A program made the position numbers and the translations under genes. From NCBI GenBank assembly GCA_963971285.1, contig OZ020256.1:7194501-7258500 (forward strand): a stretch of 64,000 nucleotides of DNA, given 5' to 3'. A model generated the notes under the pieces. That model was given only the letters and a program-made list of their open reading frames with translations, searched no databases and was not told the DNA's origin. Shown here piece after piece: positions 41,330-53,168 of this stretch; the stretch's first letter is position 1; every line of letters begins with the position of its first letter. The stretch comes from Astropecten irregularis. Its lineage: Eukaryota > Echinodermata > Asteroidea > Paxillosida > Astropectinidae.

Positions 41330-44300
41330 ATGGTGATCCTATTCACCGTTTACTGCGTTTCCTACATTGATAAACCCCACGGAAAGTGTCTGCATTTCTC
41401 AATGGGTTGACTTGTCTATACTGAGGAATAGGATGTTTCACCTCATTTGGGGTCAGGGGCAAAGATCCCTTGGTCCTTGGTCAGGGCATGGAGCTATAGC
41501 TCCATGGTCAGCCTGGGACAGTACTGACAATTGTCTAGCTGTGATTCTACGAATCAGGCTCCAGCTTCTATATTGGTGAGTTCCGTTTATCCATGCTAGA
41601 AAACATGTTTTATTTATCTTAGAAGGATCATTTAGCCTACGTGTCAAAAAATCTTAAATCATTTAAACTGCAGTCTGATTGCGAAAGAAATTTGGGAAAA
41701 CACAAGAAAATTTACAACAATTCTCAGTCAAAAATTAAAATTAAAAAAGTTAAAGCCTAATCACTGAACTGAGCCATATTGAAATTATATTAGGCCTCTA
41801 TCGTAATATTATTAAGTAAAACCCATAATTCCACAGGCTACTTTCAGGCATGAATCATCATGGTGTTTGTTTTAGGAAGATTGAATCGCCAATCTTCTAA
41901 CATTATTTGAAAATCTAGGCCTGTACATCATATATTATTCTTTGAACATTTCATCAATCGGTGCCTTTTCACCCGTGTTCAAGAAATAGCGAGTGTCGAT
42001 TTTGATCTGTTTTAAATCAGTGATTGTATACCGGTACACTGGTATTGTACTTTATCTCGATGTTGCAATAACAATTTTTGAAGAGGTTTGTGAATAGAAT
42101 ATGCGGTAACGTTTAGATTGTATATTTCTATACTCGTCTCTTCATTTTTTTAACAGACTGGACAGACATAACTTGACGCACATAGTCGAAACCATGGAGG
42201 AAGGAAAGTCGACACTATAAGCATATGGAGGAAGAAATAGATTCCTCCATGCTATAAGCAACTTGAACATTGTGTGCGAGTGAGTAGTGACTCTCCGAAG
42301 AAGTATGCTGTATTTTCGTGGCCCGCGACCGTGCAGAGGCAGTGCCGTACTATATCAGTGGCTAAAATGGAGACGCTGTGATTTCGTCATATTATAATGA
42401 GGAAGACGAGCAGTTAATAAGGTCTACTCAACCACGATCGACGACCGCCGCATTGAAAACGGGCAACAACATTTTGTCTAACTTGTGTATTCAGTGCAAA
42501 ATGTACAAGTTGATAATTACTGGTCACTCTTACATTGTATTCTAGAGCTGTGACAGTTAAACCTTTACTCTAGTATATTCCTTTTTTCTATCATGGTAAC
42601 CGTAAAACCATGGAGGGATCCTCAATGGTAGAAGCAATCCCATTTTTATTATACATTACACATTGCCAGACCTCGTTGTTCAAGGCCCCCGGCCAGTAAC
42701 TTGAGCCAAGTCAGTTCTAGCGTTATATAACATTATGCAATTCACAGAGCTAGAACAAACCACACTGTACACCACACTGTACATCATTATAACGCTATGT
42801 CTTAACCCGTGGTAGATCTTTATATACGTCCATGATGGAGAAAAACTTGATAACTTCATTGCATGCTATATACATGTACCTTAAGACTATGGAGAAATTA
42901 ACTTTTAGAGTTAGGAGGGCCTGAAGTTTCAATTTTAGCAAAATAAGGTTCCTTTGAGAAAGACAGATATCTTGCAAGGATCGAACCGTCAGGCCATCTC
43001 CTGTCATTTTATTTATCCCAAATCATTACTTTGGTTAACTTCGAGTACTTGCTGCAGTTTATTACTTGTATTGATAATTAATTTTGTTGTTCACGGTACG
43101 AAGTTATATACCGGTAAACAATTAAAATATATAGGCCTAGATGCACAATAGGCGATCGTGCTTTGACAATTCAACATAACTGTCGTATAAAATAACAACA
43201 ATGGAAAATTTAGCGTTGATATCAGAAATTCCAACAGAATTTTAAAGATTGGATTGGGTTGGTAATGACCAAAAATGAAAGAGTTCTATTTCAGTATAAG
43301 AGTATAGAAAGAAATATGAGAAAGTTCAAAGGATTTCAAAACCTTATCTGATTTCGGTTCCAGCAACTGGAAGCCTCATAGTACTTATTTCTCCATGCCA
43401 TTTCCTCATGACTCTGTGTTGAAGGGTTAACACGTTTTGTGATTCCATCCGTACCATTTATGGAGGAATCGAGCCTGGTTTAACTGCTCACCAAAAGGCT
43501 GTTCAACATCTGTACTGTTCATACCCTGACATTATGTCCTTGGCAGTTTTGCACATTTGGTGTAGGGGAATTATTTCAAAATGTTGTTGATTACTTGGTC
43601 ATGCCTTGGATGGAATAGGCCTCAGTTAATTACAGAAATAATTTAGAAACAGAGCAAATAAAAGTAAGTCCTTAAAAGTAGTCCTCATGGCCAAAGCACT
43701 TTACAGCAACAACAAAATATAACTTTATGACCTCTGGTAAAACTGCCCAGTCAAAAAAGTCAACTGAGTGCATGGTCACAAAAATCTTCAATAACGTTAA
43801 CACAAGTGAATCAAAAGGCTTGATTCTTTGAAACTAAGTCTTAAATCTTTTCTTTGTACATACACAATTGTAATGGTTAAAATCAAATCAAAAATATATG
43901 TTTAAACTCCCTCTCCTACACATGCCTTAAGATATACAGGTAATGATGGTGGCTTGCTAATGTTTTGGGGGCTTGATGTATAGTTGTTTTTCTTACCTGT
44001 GTAAAGTTGAGGTCTGGGAGCTATGGATGTTTTAATATAGCATGTTGGTGTGTTGTTATTAGTTTTCATTTACTGTTAGTGCGTGTAAATGTAAGTCTAG
44101 TCATTTTTTTTTTCACATGATATTTCTATAATTTGTTTATTTGAACGGCTTTACATTTGAACTTATGCGCAATAGCCTACAAATGAGTAAAATTATTAGG
44201 GCCTATTAACTTGACATTTACTATTGTCGTGGAATACTAACCTTTCTGCTCAGTTCAATATCACCGTAAATGTGAAATTCTATTTCGAGTTCTATATTTC

Positions 44301-45984
44301 CTCACAAGTTATAACAGTTGTTTAAAATGTTTTGTACAGAGTATCATCGTTTAATTTATTGACTGATTAGTTAACGGGTATCATTACCTTGATGTGACTT
44401 TAATACGCATCATTATCAATTCTATAATCCTCATTATGGTGTACTTTATATTTCGTCGGTCGAGTGTTGGGTAGTACGGATCCAAAATAAATATTTCTAA
44501 ATTTGTAAACAAATTGCATCATGTGTGTATTTTATTTGCCTCTCATGCATCTAAAAGAAATTGTATATTTGGAGAGAAAATGAACTTTAACCTGAAGTAA
44601 AATAATATTTTAAAAGAAAGAAATGGAATTGATGAAAGTGCGAGCGAGAGGGAAGGGTGATACTGCTGCATTGGCGGCCCATACAAACACGCATTTTGAA
44701 TAGGCCTATGCCTATATTATTTTTTAATTTTTTTATATATTAAAAAGCAACCATTGAATATAACAAAGTCTTGATTTTTGGAAAGTAAATATCAAATAGG
44801 CCCACTGTCGGATATTAGTCATGATATCAAATTTTCTGTATGGTTATATAGAAAATTATCAAGAATACATGTCATGCGCAAACATTTTGCTTTTGGCTGG
44901 TTTAGATTTGTGTTTCTTTTTTTGTCAGTCGTTCCAAACGGCTATTTTTAATAAACAGTTCGCGTCCCGTCCTTTAGATCCTCGAGTTTGTTAAGGTGTG
45001 TCATTTTCCAGGTTACACTATCATGACAATAATTAGCCAACAATATTTCAGTATTCTGTCATGTCTGCGTGAACTATAATAAAACATTAAAATTAAATTA
45101 AAGCTGATTTTAAATGTACTTTAATTCAATCGATGATTTTGCAAACTATAGCCCGGCCACTCCTGGCGGCCCCTTTTTCTGAGACTGAAAACCCAAGGGT
45201 CCATCCGAAGAAAAACAAGCGGAAATAATTGTTGTATTTCTTACAATTATTATTATAAGTACAGTGGGCGAATTCTTTTGGAAAGTCAAGACGATAATCG
45301 GAAGGCTCGTGACAAGAATGGAGAGAAACATCAATACTTCAAAAATACTTCTTCGGATGGCTTCCTGCAACACTTATTTAACAAAATTACTGAGCAAGGA
45401 TATCGAAATATTGGATTTAAACATGTTTACATTTCAAATGAGTTCATTTTTGATATAAAATCACACAATTTTGCATTTCTAAATTTTGCCCCAACGATGG
45501 AAAAATTTTAGGGTTGAGTACTATGTACTCGTACGCATTTTCGTTGGGAAAAAATGAGAAATTCATGAAAAATTTAACTTTGATAAAAATGTTCGAATTG
45601 CTTAAAATATTTTTGTCCAGTATTTATTATATTAAAAAATGAAGAGTTATTTTATTTTCGGACATGTTAAGTATTTAAATCATATTTTATTCGATTTAAA
45701 ATAATGACTAAACGTTTATTATGCAAATATAAACGAATAGAGGGCGCTTTTAATTAAACTTGTGTCAGTCTGCAAGAGATTTGGTAGCTTACAAATCTTA
45801 ACTCCCAGTTATTTCATCCTCGGATATACTTGTAATTGCTCACAAAAAGGGCATTCGCCATCATTTGATTGTTAAAGTAATCTTACTCCATTGCAGGGAA
45901 AATAATGAAGGGTGCATCATGCGAATTATAAACCTACATCATTAGTGGAAGGACACGTCAAGTTTAGGAATTATTACAAGTTGC
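41330..45984. other. CACTA interior, left part
   Basis: No recognised protein. Splice-like sites are present: ATATTG|GTGAGT near 41576 and TTTTTTTAACAG near 42155. ATGGAGGAA...TTCCTCCAT hairpin around 42193-42250. Several ORFs under 90 codons without motifs. Confidence 0.4.
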
Positions 45985-46318
45985 GCTTTCACAACAAAAA
46001 TCTTCACAGATATAGTGTATAAAGATGGTGATGGTAGAAACATACCATTAAAATATTTCTGCATGAAATGCTGTATTCATCCAGAAAAGAGTAAAACCAG
46101 TGACCAAAATAGTTTTGATCTTTTAAAGGTCAAAAAAAAAGAGAAGACCTAGAAATAATGTGGCCGTTAACACTGTTTTCTCAAAAAGTGGGCACATTAT
46201 CAAATGGGACTACCATTTTTCACAGATGACTGTTAATTACTGTATCTTCCTCGATATTTTTGCCAAAGATGAATCTGTATTTCTCTGACAAAACCCAAAG
46301 TATGATATATTACCTATT
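45985..46318. mobile_element. TTAA-family MITE, degenerate copy
   Basis: Contains GATGGTGATGGTAGAAACAT, AAAATATTTCTGCATGAAATG, GTTTTCTCAAAAAGTGGGCAC and CAAAGTATGATATATTACCT in family order. The left end is lost. A second partial copy (GAGAAAAGACTTAAGAAATA through TCACAGATGACTGTTACTGT) is at about 46600-46730. Confidence 0.7.
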
Positions 46319-48456
46319 TACCTAATGCACTCAGAACATGTATATAGTTAAAGGCGCGATAGGTTTTTTTTTGGGGGGGGGGGGGTGATGCCAAACTTTA
46401 TTTTCCAGTCCCAACTTGTCAGTTTAATACAAATCAAGTCAAGTCAAACCTTGTTTTTTAATATACATTACAAATAGGCGATCATGTGAAGTACATGCAG
46501 GAGTTCAATGTTTGCCCTTCAATTTTTACGGAGCACTCTTATTTCTTAATCTTCGGCTGTCCTCAAAATGACTACGCATACCAAGCCAAACTTTCTTCCA
46601 AACTTTCTTTGATCTTTGAGAAAAGACTTAAGAAATACTTAATACGTTTTTCACTGTTTTCTCATAAAATGGGCATCGTATGGGACTCAAAATGTTCACA
46701 GATGACTGTTACTGTATCGTCCATGTTACTGTATTTACAGTAACTTATAGCCAGGAAGCCTTGACCCTATTACCTGAGTATACACTGTAGCCCACTAGCC
46801 AATGAAAACACAGCATTATAAACGAACGACCGTTAGATTTTATTTGTGCGGGTAGCAAGTGGAACGTTTGTCGTGTCGGTGCAGTTGGCTCAGGAATTCT
46901 TCATGATTCGGTGAAAACACGGTGAGTATTTTCGTGTTTTTGTGTATATCCACGCTTTCTTTTAAGTTTCTTGTATTTATATTCATCATAGATTCATCTG
47001 GTCGTCTTTCCTTCATCCATGGGTCTAGTAATGACAGTTATCACACGCAGGCCAACTCATGGAGGAATAAAAATACTGAAACCTACACTGTACGTGGTAC
47101 TACCACTTGTACTAGTTTTCCAGTCTACAATTGGCAAAGTTATGGTGACTTATTTGCACGTTACGCCTAGATTTCGATGTATACAGTTTTATACATGTTT
47201 TCAACTGAAAATAAAATCAAAATTAGTTTTGATTAGAAGGCACATCTTTTTATGACAGGTTTTCTTTTAACTTCTGTCTTCCCTGGGCAGCACCTGCCAA
47301 TGTATCTTTTACTCTTATACTTTTTTTAAATGTCCAAAGATTTAAAATAAATAATGATGTTGACTCAAATACGGTTCCACAATTGTTTAGGTCCGGCGAA
47401 TTTGTTTTTCCCTGACTCATGGTTTTGGGTTGTTAAAGTTTGGGATCATGGGCTATATTGATTAAGAAAAAAAGATTTCATGTCATGTTGTGCAATGTGT
47501 ACTTTCAGTTTTGGGAAAATACGTCTAAATTCCAACGCATATATTCAGTTTGCAATGTATAATACATTATGAGAAAATATAGCTGATGCATGGTTTTCTT
47601 GTACTTTACTCCTATGGTAAAGGTTTGTACTAGAGGCGTGAGAGAGAGCTTCGATGACCTTCGTCAAGTGGACTGCAGTAAAGGATGGCTACAGACTGTC
47701 TTTCAAAAATGAGCCTCTGCCATGGGACATCTGATTGCAAAATGTGCTTCATCTTGCCTTTGTAAGTTTTATTTTGAGCACATTTTTGTTTAAATATTTA
47801 TACTAAAATGTAGGTCGAACGAAGGTTCATTAGCCCCAAGGTTGGCAATGACTGAAGGCCCTATACATTGTTTAAAAACTAATGTAAAAAGGAGTTAGGC
47901 CCTATGTAAAAATCTAAATGTTGGTGACTACATTTTATATTCGTCTTTCCTATCCCTTACTAATGGTCTAGCAGTAAACAGCAACACACAGGCAACTATG
48001 CCTACATGTATTGTACGCTGAAACAATCCCATGCAACCTTTTCCCCTGAGGGCACATAAGACATGCATGGCATGGCAGGGGCAATGTAACCACTGTCCTT
48101 GACATGTGGTAACTAATAGGACCCAGCTTGACCATTGCAGGGATCTTGGACCGGCTAATGCATGTATACCATACAAGTTTTCTTCTGGCTCCCTTGTAAA
48201 GAAATCGACACCTATGGTCGATTGACATGCCGTACTTTACAGTGTTCATTCATTCCATGGCATCATGGCATATGGCATATGATGACATAGCCCTACATGG
48301 TTTTCAATGTGTATGGATTTGATGACCATGGGTGGTCTGAGTTCTGAATCTAGCTTCACTTTTCCTTGACCAAAGGAGTTCAAACAAAATGAGCAAAACC
48401 CAGCAATAACTGACCTATTATTAATGCATAGGCCCTATACTCTGTTGTCATTTTTC
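46319..48456. other. CACTA interior, middle part
   Basis: GTGAAAACACG|GTGAGTATTTTCG near 46911-46930 and GCCTTTG|TAAG near 47757 resemble exon ends, but no protein is recognised. A G-run at 46372-46384. Otherwise no feature. Confidence 0.4.
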
Positions 48457-48661
48457 AGATGCTGTGAGCTTGAATCATCAAATGGCGGAGAAATTACAAA
48501 AGAGAAGACTTGAGTTGCGCGGACTGAGCGGTTTCTCTATGGCTCGTTGGTGGAGGAGTTACCGGTGGCAGTTAAACCAGCTGGAGAGTGGCTCAACGGA
48601 AAGTGCCAAACAGAGCAGACCTCTTGATTTTTCAGGCAAAGCTAAAGCTGCTACACTGTAA
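48457..48661 (+). CDS. Predicted terminal exon within the CACTA element (unknown protein)
   Basis: GTTGTCATTTTTCAG precedes an open frame that runs LNHQMAEKLQKRRLELRGLS then GFSMARWWRSYRWQLNQLES and stops at 48661. It is basic and amphipathic, about 65 codons. The acceptor and the frame length are the only support; I do not recognise the product. It could be the last exon of a transposon gene or of a captured host gene. Confidence 0.3.
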
Positions 48662-48832
48662 CTGCAATTTATAGTTATTTACGTGTACAGCTTGTTGTAT
48701 ACGCCTCTGTGGTCAGATGTTTACAACATAATGACTGTAAATACACAATACTGCGAGGTTTGGATTAAATGTCACTGTCCACTTTTGATATGACAAAATA
48801 ACAAAATGCAAAAACATTAGGTAAAGGAATTA

Positions 48833-49175
48833 GGCCTAAAAAAAATTGTTGTGTTGCCCTCAGCGACCGACCGTAAAATGCCAAAACTTTGGGTCGGGAT
48901 TTTTAATTTTTTTTTTCTCTGAGTCCTAAAGTATAAAAACTCACCATTTTTGACAGAAAATGTAAGATTAAGCAGTAAAAAAGCGTGTCTCCTCAAAACG
49001 ACACAAAACCGTTGATTTATAAGCCCTGGTGACCATACATCTTGTATTTATTCTTAAATGTTTGAAAGTCTGCCAAAAAACAAATCTAAAAAAAAAAAAA
49101 GAAATCGACCGACCGACCCAAATTTTTTATTTTTCCACTTGTCTTGAGGGCAACACAACAATTTTTTTTTAGGCC
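48833..49175. mobile_element. TTA-flanked MITE, 343 bp, nested in CACTA
   Basis: Ends GGCCTAAAAAAAATTGTTGT and its complement, continuing GTTGCCCTC on both sides; flanked by TTA (48830-48832 and 49176-49178). PIF/Harbinger-like by duplication. Its interior has GACCGACC words. Confidence 0.75.
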
Positions 49176-49439
49176 TTACTGGTTGATGGGCCAGCCAACC
49201 ATCTGGAGTGACTAATATTAATTGTAATAATGAGTTTTATGATTTTAAAATATTATAAAAAGGTAGGATTATTTGTTGATGGACCTTGCAAAACGGTAGT
49301 TTATGAATAGTATTTGAAACAGTTTAACCTTGAGTTTAAAAGTTTCTAGAGCCTCTCCCGTTTATGCAACAGACGGCCGTTCAAGGAAATTGTGAAATGT
49401 TGCATGACTTACAAAGACATGGCTTCTGACTGTCAAACG

Positions 49440-49625
49440 AACAACGATGATTAGGGCTGGATAGCTCGGTTGGTATTGGTAAGAGCGCCGGTACGGTATT
49501 CCAGAGATCGCTGGTTTTAATATGAATCCAGCTCTAGTCAAATCTGACTTGCTTCACTTTTCAATGACTTAAATTCAGTGATAATTTTCATTGTGGTTAT
49601 TTGATGATTGTACAGATTAATTAAG
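49440..49625 (+). repeat. Diverged tRNA-derived repeat copy
   Basis: GGGCTGGATAGCTCGGTTGG and ACGGTATTCCAGAGATCGCTG then TCACTTTTCAATGACTTAAA are the plus-strand version of the 325-bp units at 31801. The B box is altered. Inside the CACTA element. Confidence 0.6.
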
Positions 49626-50055
49626 AAATTGCCTTTAGCTGCACAATACAGCCATGGTTCAACACGTGGAATTTCCATGACATGCCAATGTTTACATTGA
49701 GCAGATTCACAGCGATTTATTACAATATTTGTTTTCATGAAATAATGATAGGCTTCAGTTAGTAATGTCTGCAAACAGATGTTCATGTAAATTGCCCTAG
49801 CTAAGTGCGATTTTAAAGATTAATGAATAAGTTTCCATGAAAAATAAAAACAATGAAACAATAAAAGATTGTCTATATAGTATTATTTAAAACTTGTGTC
49901 GTTGTCAAAGAAAATGAAACATTCCATTATTTAAGGCATAAGCAACAGAGTAACGAACCCAACATTGGATTAAAAGAAAAATAACAACTCTCGGTTAGCC
50001 ACCCTATCAACATTTCAAAGATTGATTCCCATTAATACAATTACAATAACAAAGT
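49626..50055. other. CACTA interior, right part
   Basis: AT-rich, no recognised feature. The CGGAAAC-rich subterminal zone begins about 50060. Confidence 0.4.
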
Positions 50056-50311
50056 ATTCCTGAGCATTATAAATAATCGGCTTTCCAGGGCGTTTCCAAG
50101 CCTTCGGAAACGCAGTAAGCCCGGCGGTAGTTTCTGAGGCAGTTTCCGTAAGAAGGTAAATTTACGGAAGCGAGGGGTGCAAACACGTCGACCGGAAACG
50201 GCCACAGAAACGGCAATCGGAAACAGACAGGACACGGTGCGGAAACGGGCCGGTTTCCGGTCAATATCGAAGCCCGTTTCCGCATGCGGAAACCAAAGTT
50301 TTTGCACAGTG

Positions 50312-50515
50312 AAAGATGAGTTTGATTCATACATTCAGAGATTTGAACGTTATGCTTCTGCGCAAGGATGGAGCCAGGATGGATGATGGAAGTGTATTCT
50401 AGGTTGCCAATATCCGAAGCTTCTGACTACCAAACCCTGAAAAGCGCTCTGTTGAAGAGATACCAACTCACAGAAGATGGCTTCAGGAAGAAACTCCTTG
50501 CAGCAAGACCAGAAA
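50312..50515 (+). pseudogene. Retrotransposon gag, continuation after the CACTA insertion
   Basis: In the same phase as the left half: DEFDSYIQRFERYASAQGWS, then a stop at 50384-50386. The next frame gives MEVYSRLPISEASDYQTLKS and RYQLTEDGFRKK, the usual next blocks of this gag type, with a few residues missing between, so a small deletion caused the shift. Homology is lost near 50515 and no pol follows. Confidence 0.8.
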
Positions 50516-51413
50516 TACCCTTTTGCAGAAATGTAGGTGAGGGGAGTGGTGTGTACAATCATCCCCCGGGTTTCTATATCTGGGAAAAACAACATTATGA
50601 AATGTGATCAAGTTTGGACTTGTTTCTAGTCAATTACTTGCAGTTTAGCCTTGGTCAAGGCGTTCATCGTATTCGTACCATGTGCATTATTATTTTGTTC
50701 ACAGCGCTCCCGATCCCATTCCCTGCACGATCCCGTCACGATCGTTTGCGCGTACAACAATAATAATACACTTAAGGCAAAGAGCGACCTCTCGCGGTCG
50801 TGTGAAATATGCGAATTATTACAACTTGTAACACGTAATATGTACACACCATGTATATACATTGGGCCATTGGTGTCGATCCTAGGGGATGGGGATATAT
50901 ATCCCCAATATTTGAGGTGGAGGTGGCGCGTATTATCATAAATATCATAAATCGAAAAGAATTGTTTAAACCTGATTTCATTTGCCTCTTTCTAAATGAC
51001 CGCAATAAGCTCTAGTGTGTAACTTTGGCAGGGTGGGAACCATTTTGGTTTAGATTAAGAAGAATGTCAATAAACCCAACGATAATGTGAGTGATTTCGT
51101 CTGCATGATACGTGAGCGTCAGATGCGACCGTCGCGACGGTACGGTCTGGCAAGATTCCCTGCGAGCAAGCCTGCCTGTCGAATTCTCTCTCTGGTAGGA
51201 ATCGCCTGGTACTGCGTCTCCATGATTGCGTCAGATAGATAGTTATTTTATTTGCTGGGATTGGGATGGGTCCCGTGGCTGCCTGGGGGATTGCTATCAG
51301 GAGACCGAATGAGTACCGCTCGAAGGTATAGATGGGGCAAAGCGCTGCCGCGGTGCATGCTCCCACTGGTTGATTGATTGAAGAGTATAACGTCTATGAG
51401 ATTTGGTTCACAA
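50516..51413. other. Unassigned stretch
   Basis: Only small motifs: CCCCAATATTTGAGGTGG at 50904, whose complement recurs at 57126. No gene. Confidence 0.35.
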
Positions 51414-51417
51414 TTAA

Positions 51418-51750
51418 AGGTATACTTTCAATCTTTGGTAACATACCGAAATCTTCACGGATTTACCTATAACTTACAAGGTATGAAGATGGTGATGGTT
51501 GAAACTTTCGGTTCAATTTTTTCTGCCCGAAATACTGTATTTATCACAAAGTGAAAAGTGTAAAACCAATCAGAAGATCAAAATTCCTGTGAATTTTTTT
51601 TTAAATACTGTGGGCGTTTTTCACTGGTTTCTCAAAATTTTCACCGTATGGGTCTGAGAATTTCACAGATGACTATTACTGTATCTTTCTTGGTAATAAT
51701 TGTTGCCCATGAATTTGCATTTCTTTGACTAAAACCGAGTGTTTTTTGTT
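51418..51750. mobile_element. TTAA-family MITE, diverged copy
   Basis: TTAA at 51414-51417, then AGGTATACTTTCAATC..., GATGGTGATGGTTGAAACTT and CACAGATGACTATTACTGTA. The right end is worn. About 30% diverged by eye. Confidence 0.65.
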
Positions 51751-51837
51751 ACAGGAAAACACGAATACAAGAAATAATATCTGCTATGCAGGAAACTAAT
51801 TAAGACCATTATGCCGACGCCAAGTATCAACACTTAA

Positions 51838-52573
51838 AGGTAGTATCATACTTTGGTAAGTAACCCAAACAGAAATGTTCACAGATTTACGTTTAACTTA
51901 CAGAGTATGAAGATGGTACTGGTAGAAACATACCGTTAAATTTGTTCCGCCTGAAATGGTGTATTTATCCATAAATTAGTAAAACAACGACCGAAAATCT
52001 TTTTGATCTTTTAAAAGATCAAAAATAAAACAGAAAAGACTTAAAGGCATTGCATACGTTTGGTAATGACTCTGAAAATTTATGGCAATAAAAACTTACT
52101 TGGTGAGAAGTACATCTGCTTTGGATAGTATAATGCATATTGAGAAACGTTCAATTCGAAGTACCGCGGTTATGGAAAAATATGTCACTTTTTATCTCCA
52201 ACAATTATGAATCTGAGAAGCGTTATGGCCGTAACGCTTCTCAGCTATTGACTAACTGTTATCCGGCGTGAAATAACCGCTCTAGTTTGTCGCCAAAATC
52301 TCACAAACGCTACCACCTTTTGAATTGAAACTTTCACAGGTTAGTTTTATGGTATATATATACAATTAAATTGTTTGAAACAAACAATAGGCTCAAATTA
52401 CCAAACGTATGCAATCCCTTTAAGAAATACTGTGGCCGTTTTTCACTGTTTTCTCAAAAAGTGGGCACTGTATGGGACTGAAATTTTCACAGATGACTAT
52501 TACTGTATCGTCCTTGATATTTTTGTCCATGAATCTGTATTTCCTTGACAAAAACCAATGTATGATACTACCT
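51838..52573. mobile_element. TTAA-flanked MITE with a second MITE inserted
   Basis: Ends AGGTAGTATCATACTTTGGT and GTATGATACTACCT inside TTAA (51834-51837 and 52574-52577). Length 736 bp because a 375-bp element (52045-52419) sits at the internal ACTTAAGAAATA site; without it the copy is about 357 bp. Confidence 0.9.
52045..52419. mobile_element. Second TTAA-type MITE family, nested, 375 bp
   Basis: Ends AGGCATTGCATACGTTTGG and, on the other strand, AGGGATTGCATACGTTTGG. TTAA on each side (52041-52044 and 52420-52423). The host family at 61815 and 63141 has a single uninterrupted TTAA there, proving the duplication. Contains GAGAAGCGTTATGGCCGTAA and its complement, a palindrome near the centre. 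Confidence 0.9.
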
Positions 52574-52577
52574 TTAA

Positions 52578-53168
52578 ACTAAGTATGACCCAAACACAAC
52601 ACTGAACAGTATACGTTTCTCATTTCATGCCCGTAGTGCATATTGTAGGCGACATAAAACAATAACATTATCATTATAATCGCAAATAGGTTGTAAAACT
52701 GGATACACATTGGAAGTCATCTAATTATAATCAGATATTTTGCGAGGGCGTGAATATACTGGTGTGGGGATTATATTGGAATGGCTTTAATGAGGTCCCT
52801 AGGAAAAATGCGTACGGCCATAAAAAAATATATGCATAATGTACGATTACAACGGAAGCGCTTATGGCAGCCTGCATATTTAGCAACAAGTCCAGTAAAT
52901 TCAGTATGCTGGTACATGTACTATACTCAAATTTGGTCGGTGATCGGTAGCGTCATTTATAGACACACTGCAACTGAGCCGCTACGGTATACATGTACTG
53001 TCAGTGTTCACAGTCACAGTATAGAGGGTGGCGGTCTGGCGGTGACGAAGAGACCGTTTGGAACTGTGCAATTCACTCACGTCACCACGTAGTTGTGATA
53101 GTGCAAGACGCGACGATACGCCAGTGCCGTTTGCCGTGGACTAGTTAAAAAAAAAAAGGTCGCAAGCA
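52578..53168. other. Upstream region of the GPCR gene
   Basis: No repeat recognised. A 103-codon frame at 52781-53092 lacks motifs. An A-run (53147-53158) lies 10 bases before the start codon. No TATA box is convincing. Confidence 0.4.

Larger units (their letters stand above)
41159..50311. mobile_element. CACTA/EnSpm-like DNA transposon, 9153 bp
   Basis: Left terminus CACTGTGCGAACAGTGTG; right terminus, read inward on the minus strand, CACTGTGCAAAAACTTTG. Both then reach TTTCCG words. A 3-bp duplication AAA (41156-41158 and 50312-50314) flanks it, and removal restores the gag frame with a single Lys codon. CACTG/CACTA ends, 3-bp duplication and clustered subterminal repeats (CGGAAAC/GTTTCCG at least eight times within 260 bp of the right end, GACGTGTTTGCACCC in inverted orientation at 41211-41225 and 50175-50189) are classic for this superfamily. 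No transposase motif is visible, so it is non-autonomous or decayed; cargo is unknown. Confidence 0.85.

Noticed and set aside
45264..45511. Overlapping 64-77 codon frames as a transposase for the CACTA element
   Set aside because: No DDE or zinc motif is visible and two frames overlap; not supportable.
52781..53092. 103-codon ORF just before the GPCR
   Set aside because: No motif, no in-frame link to the receptor, atypical composition; likely chance.
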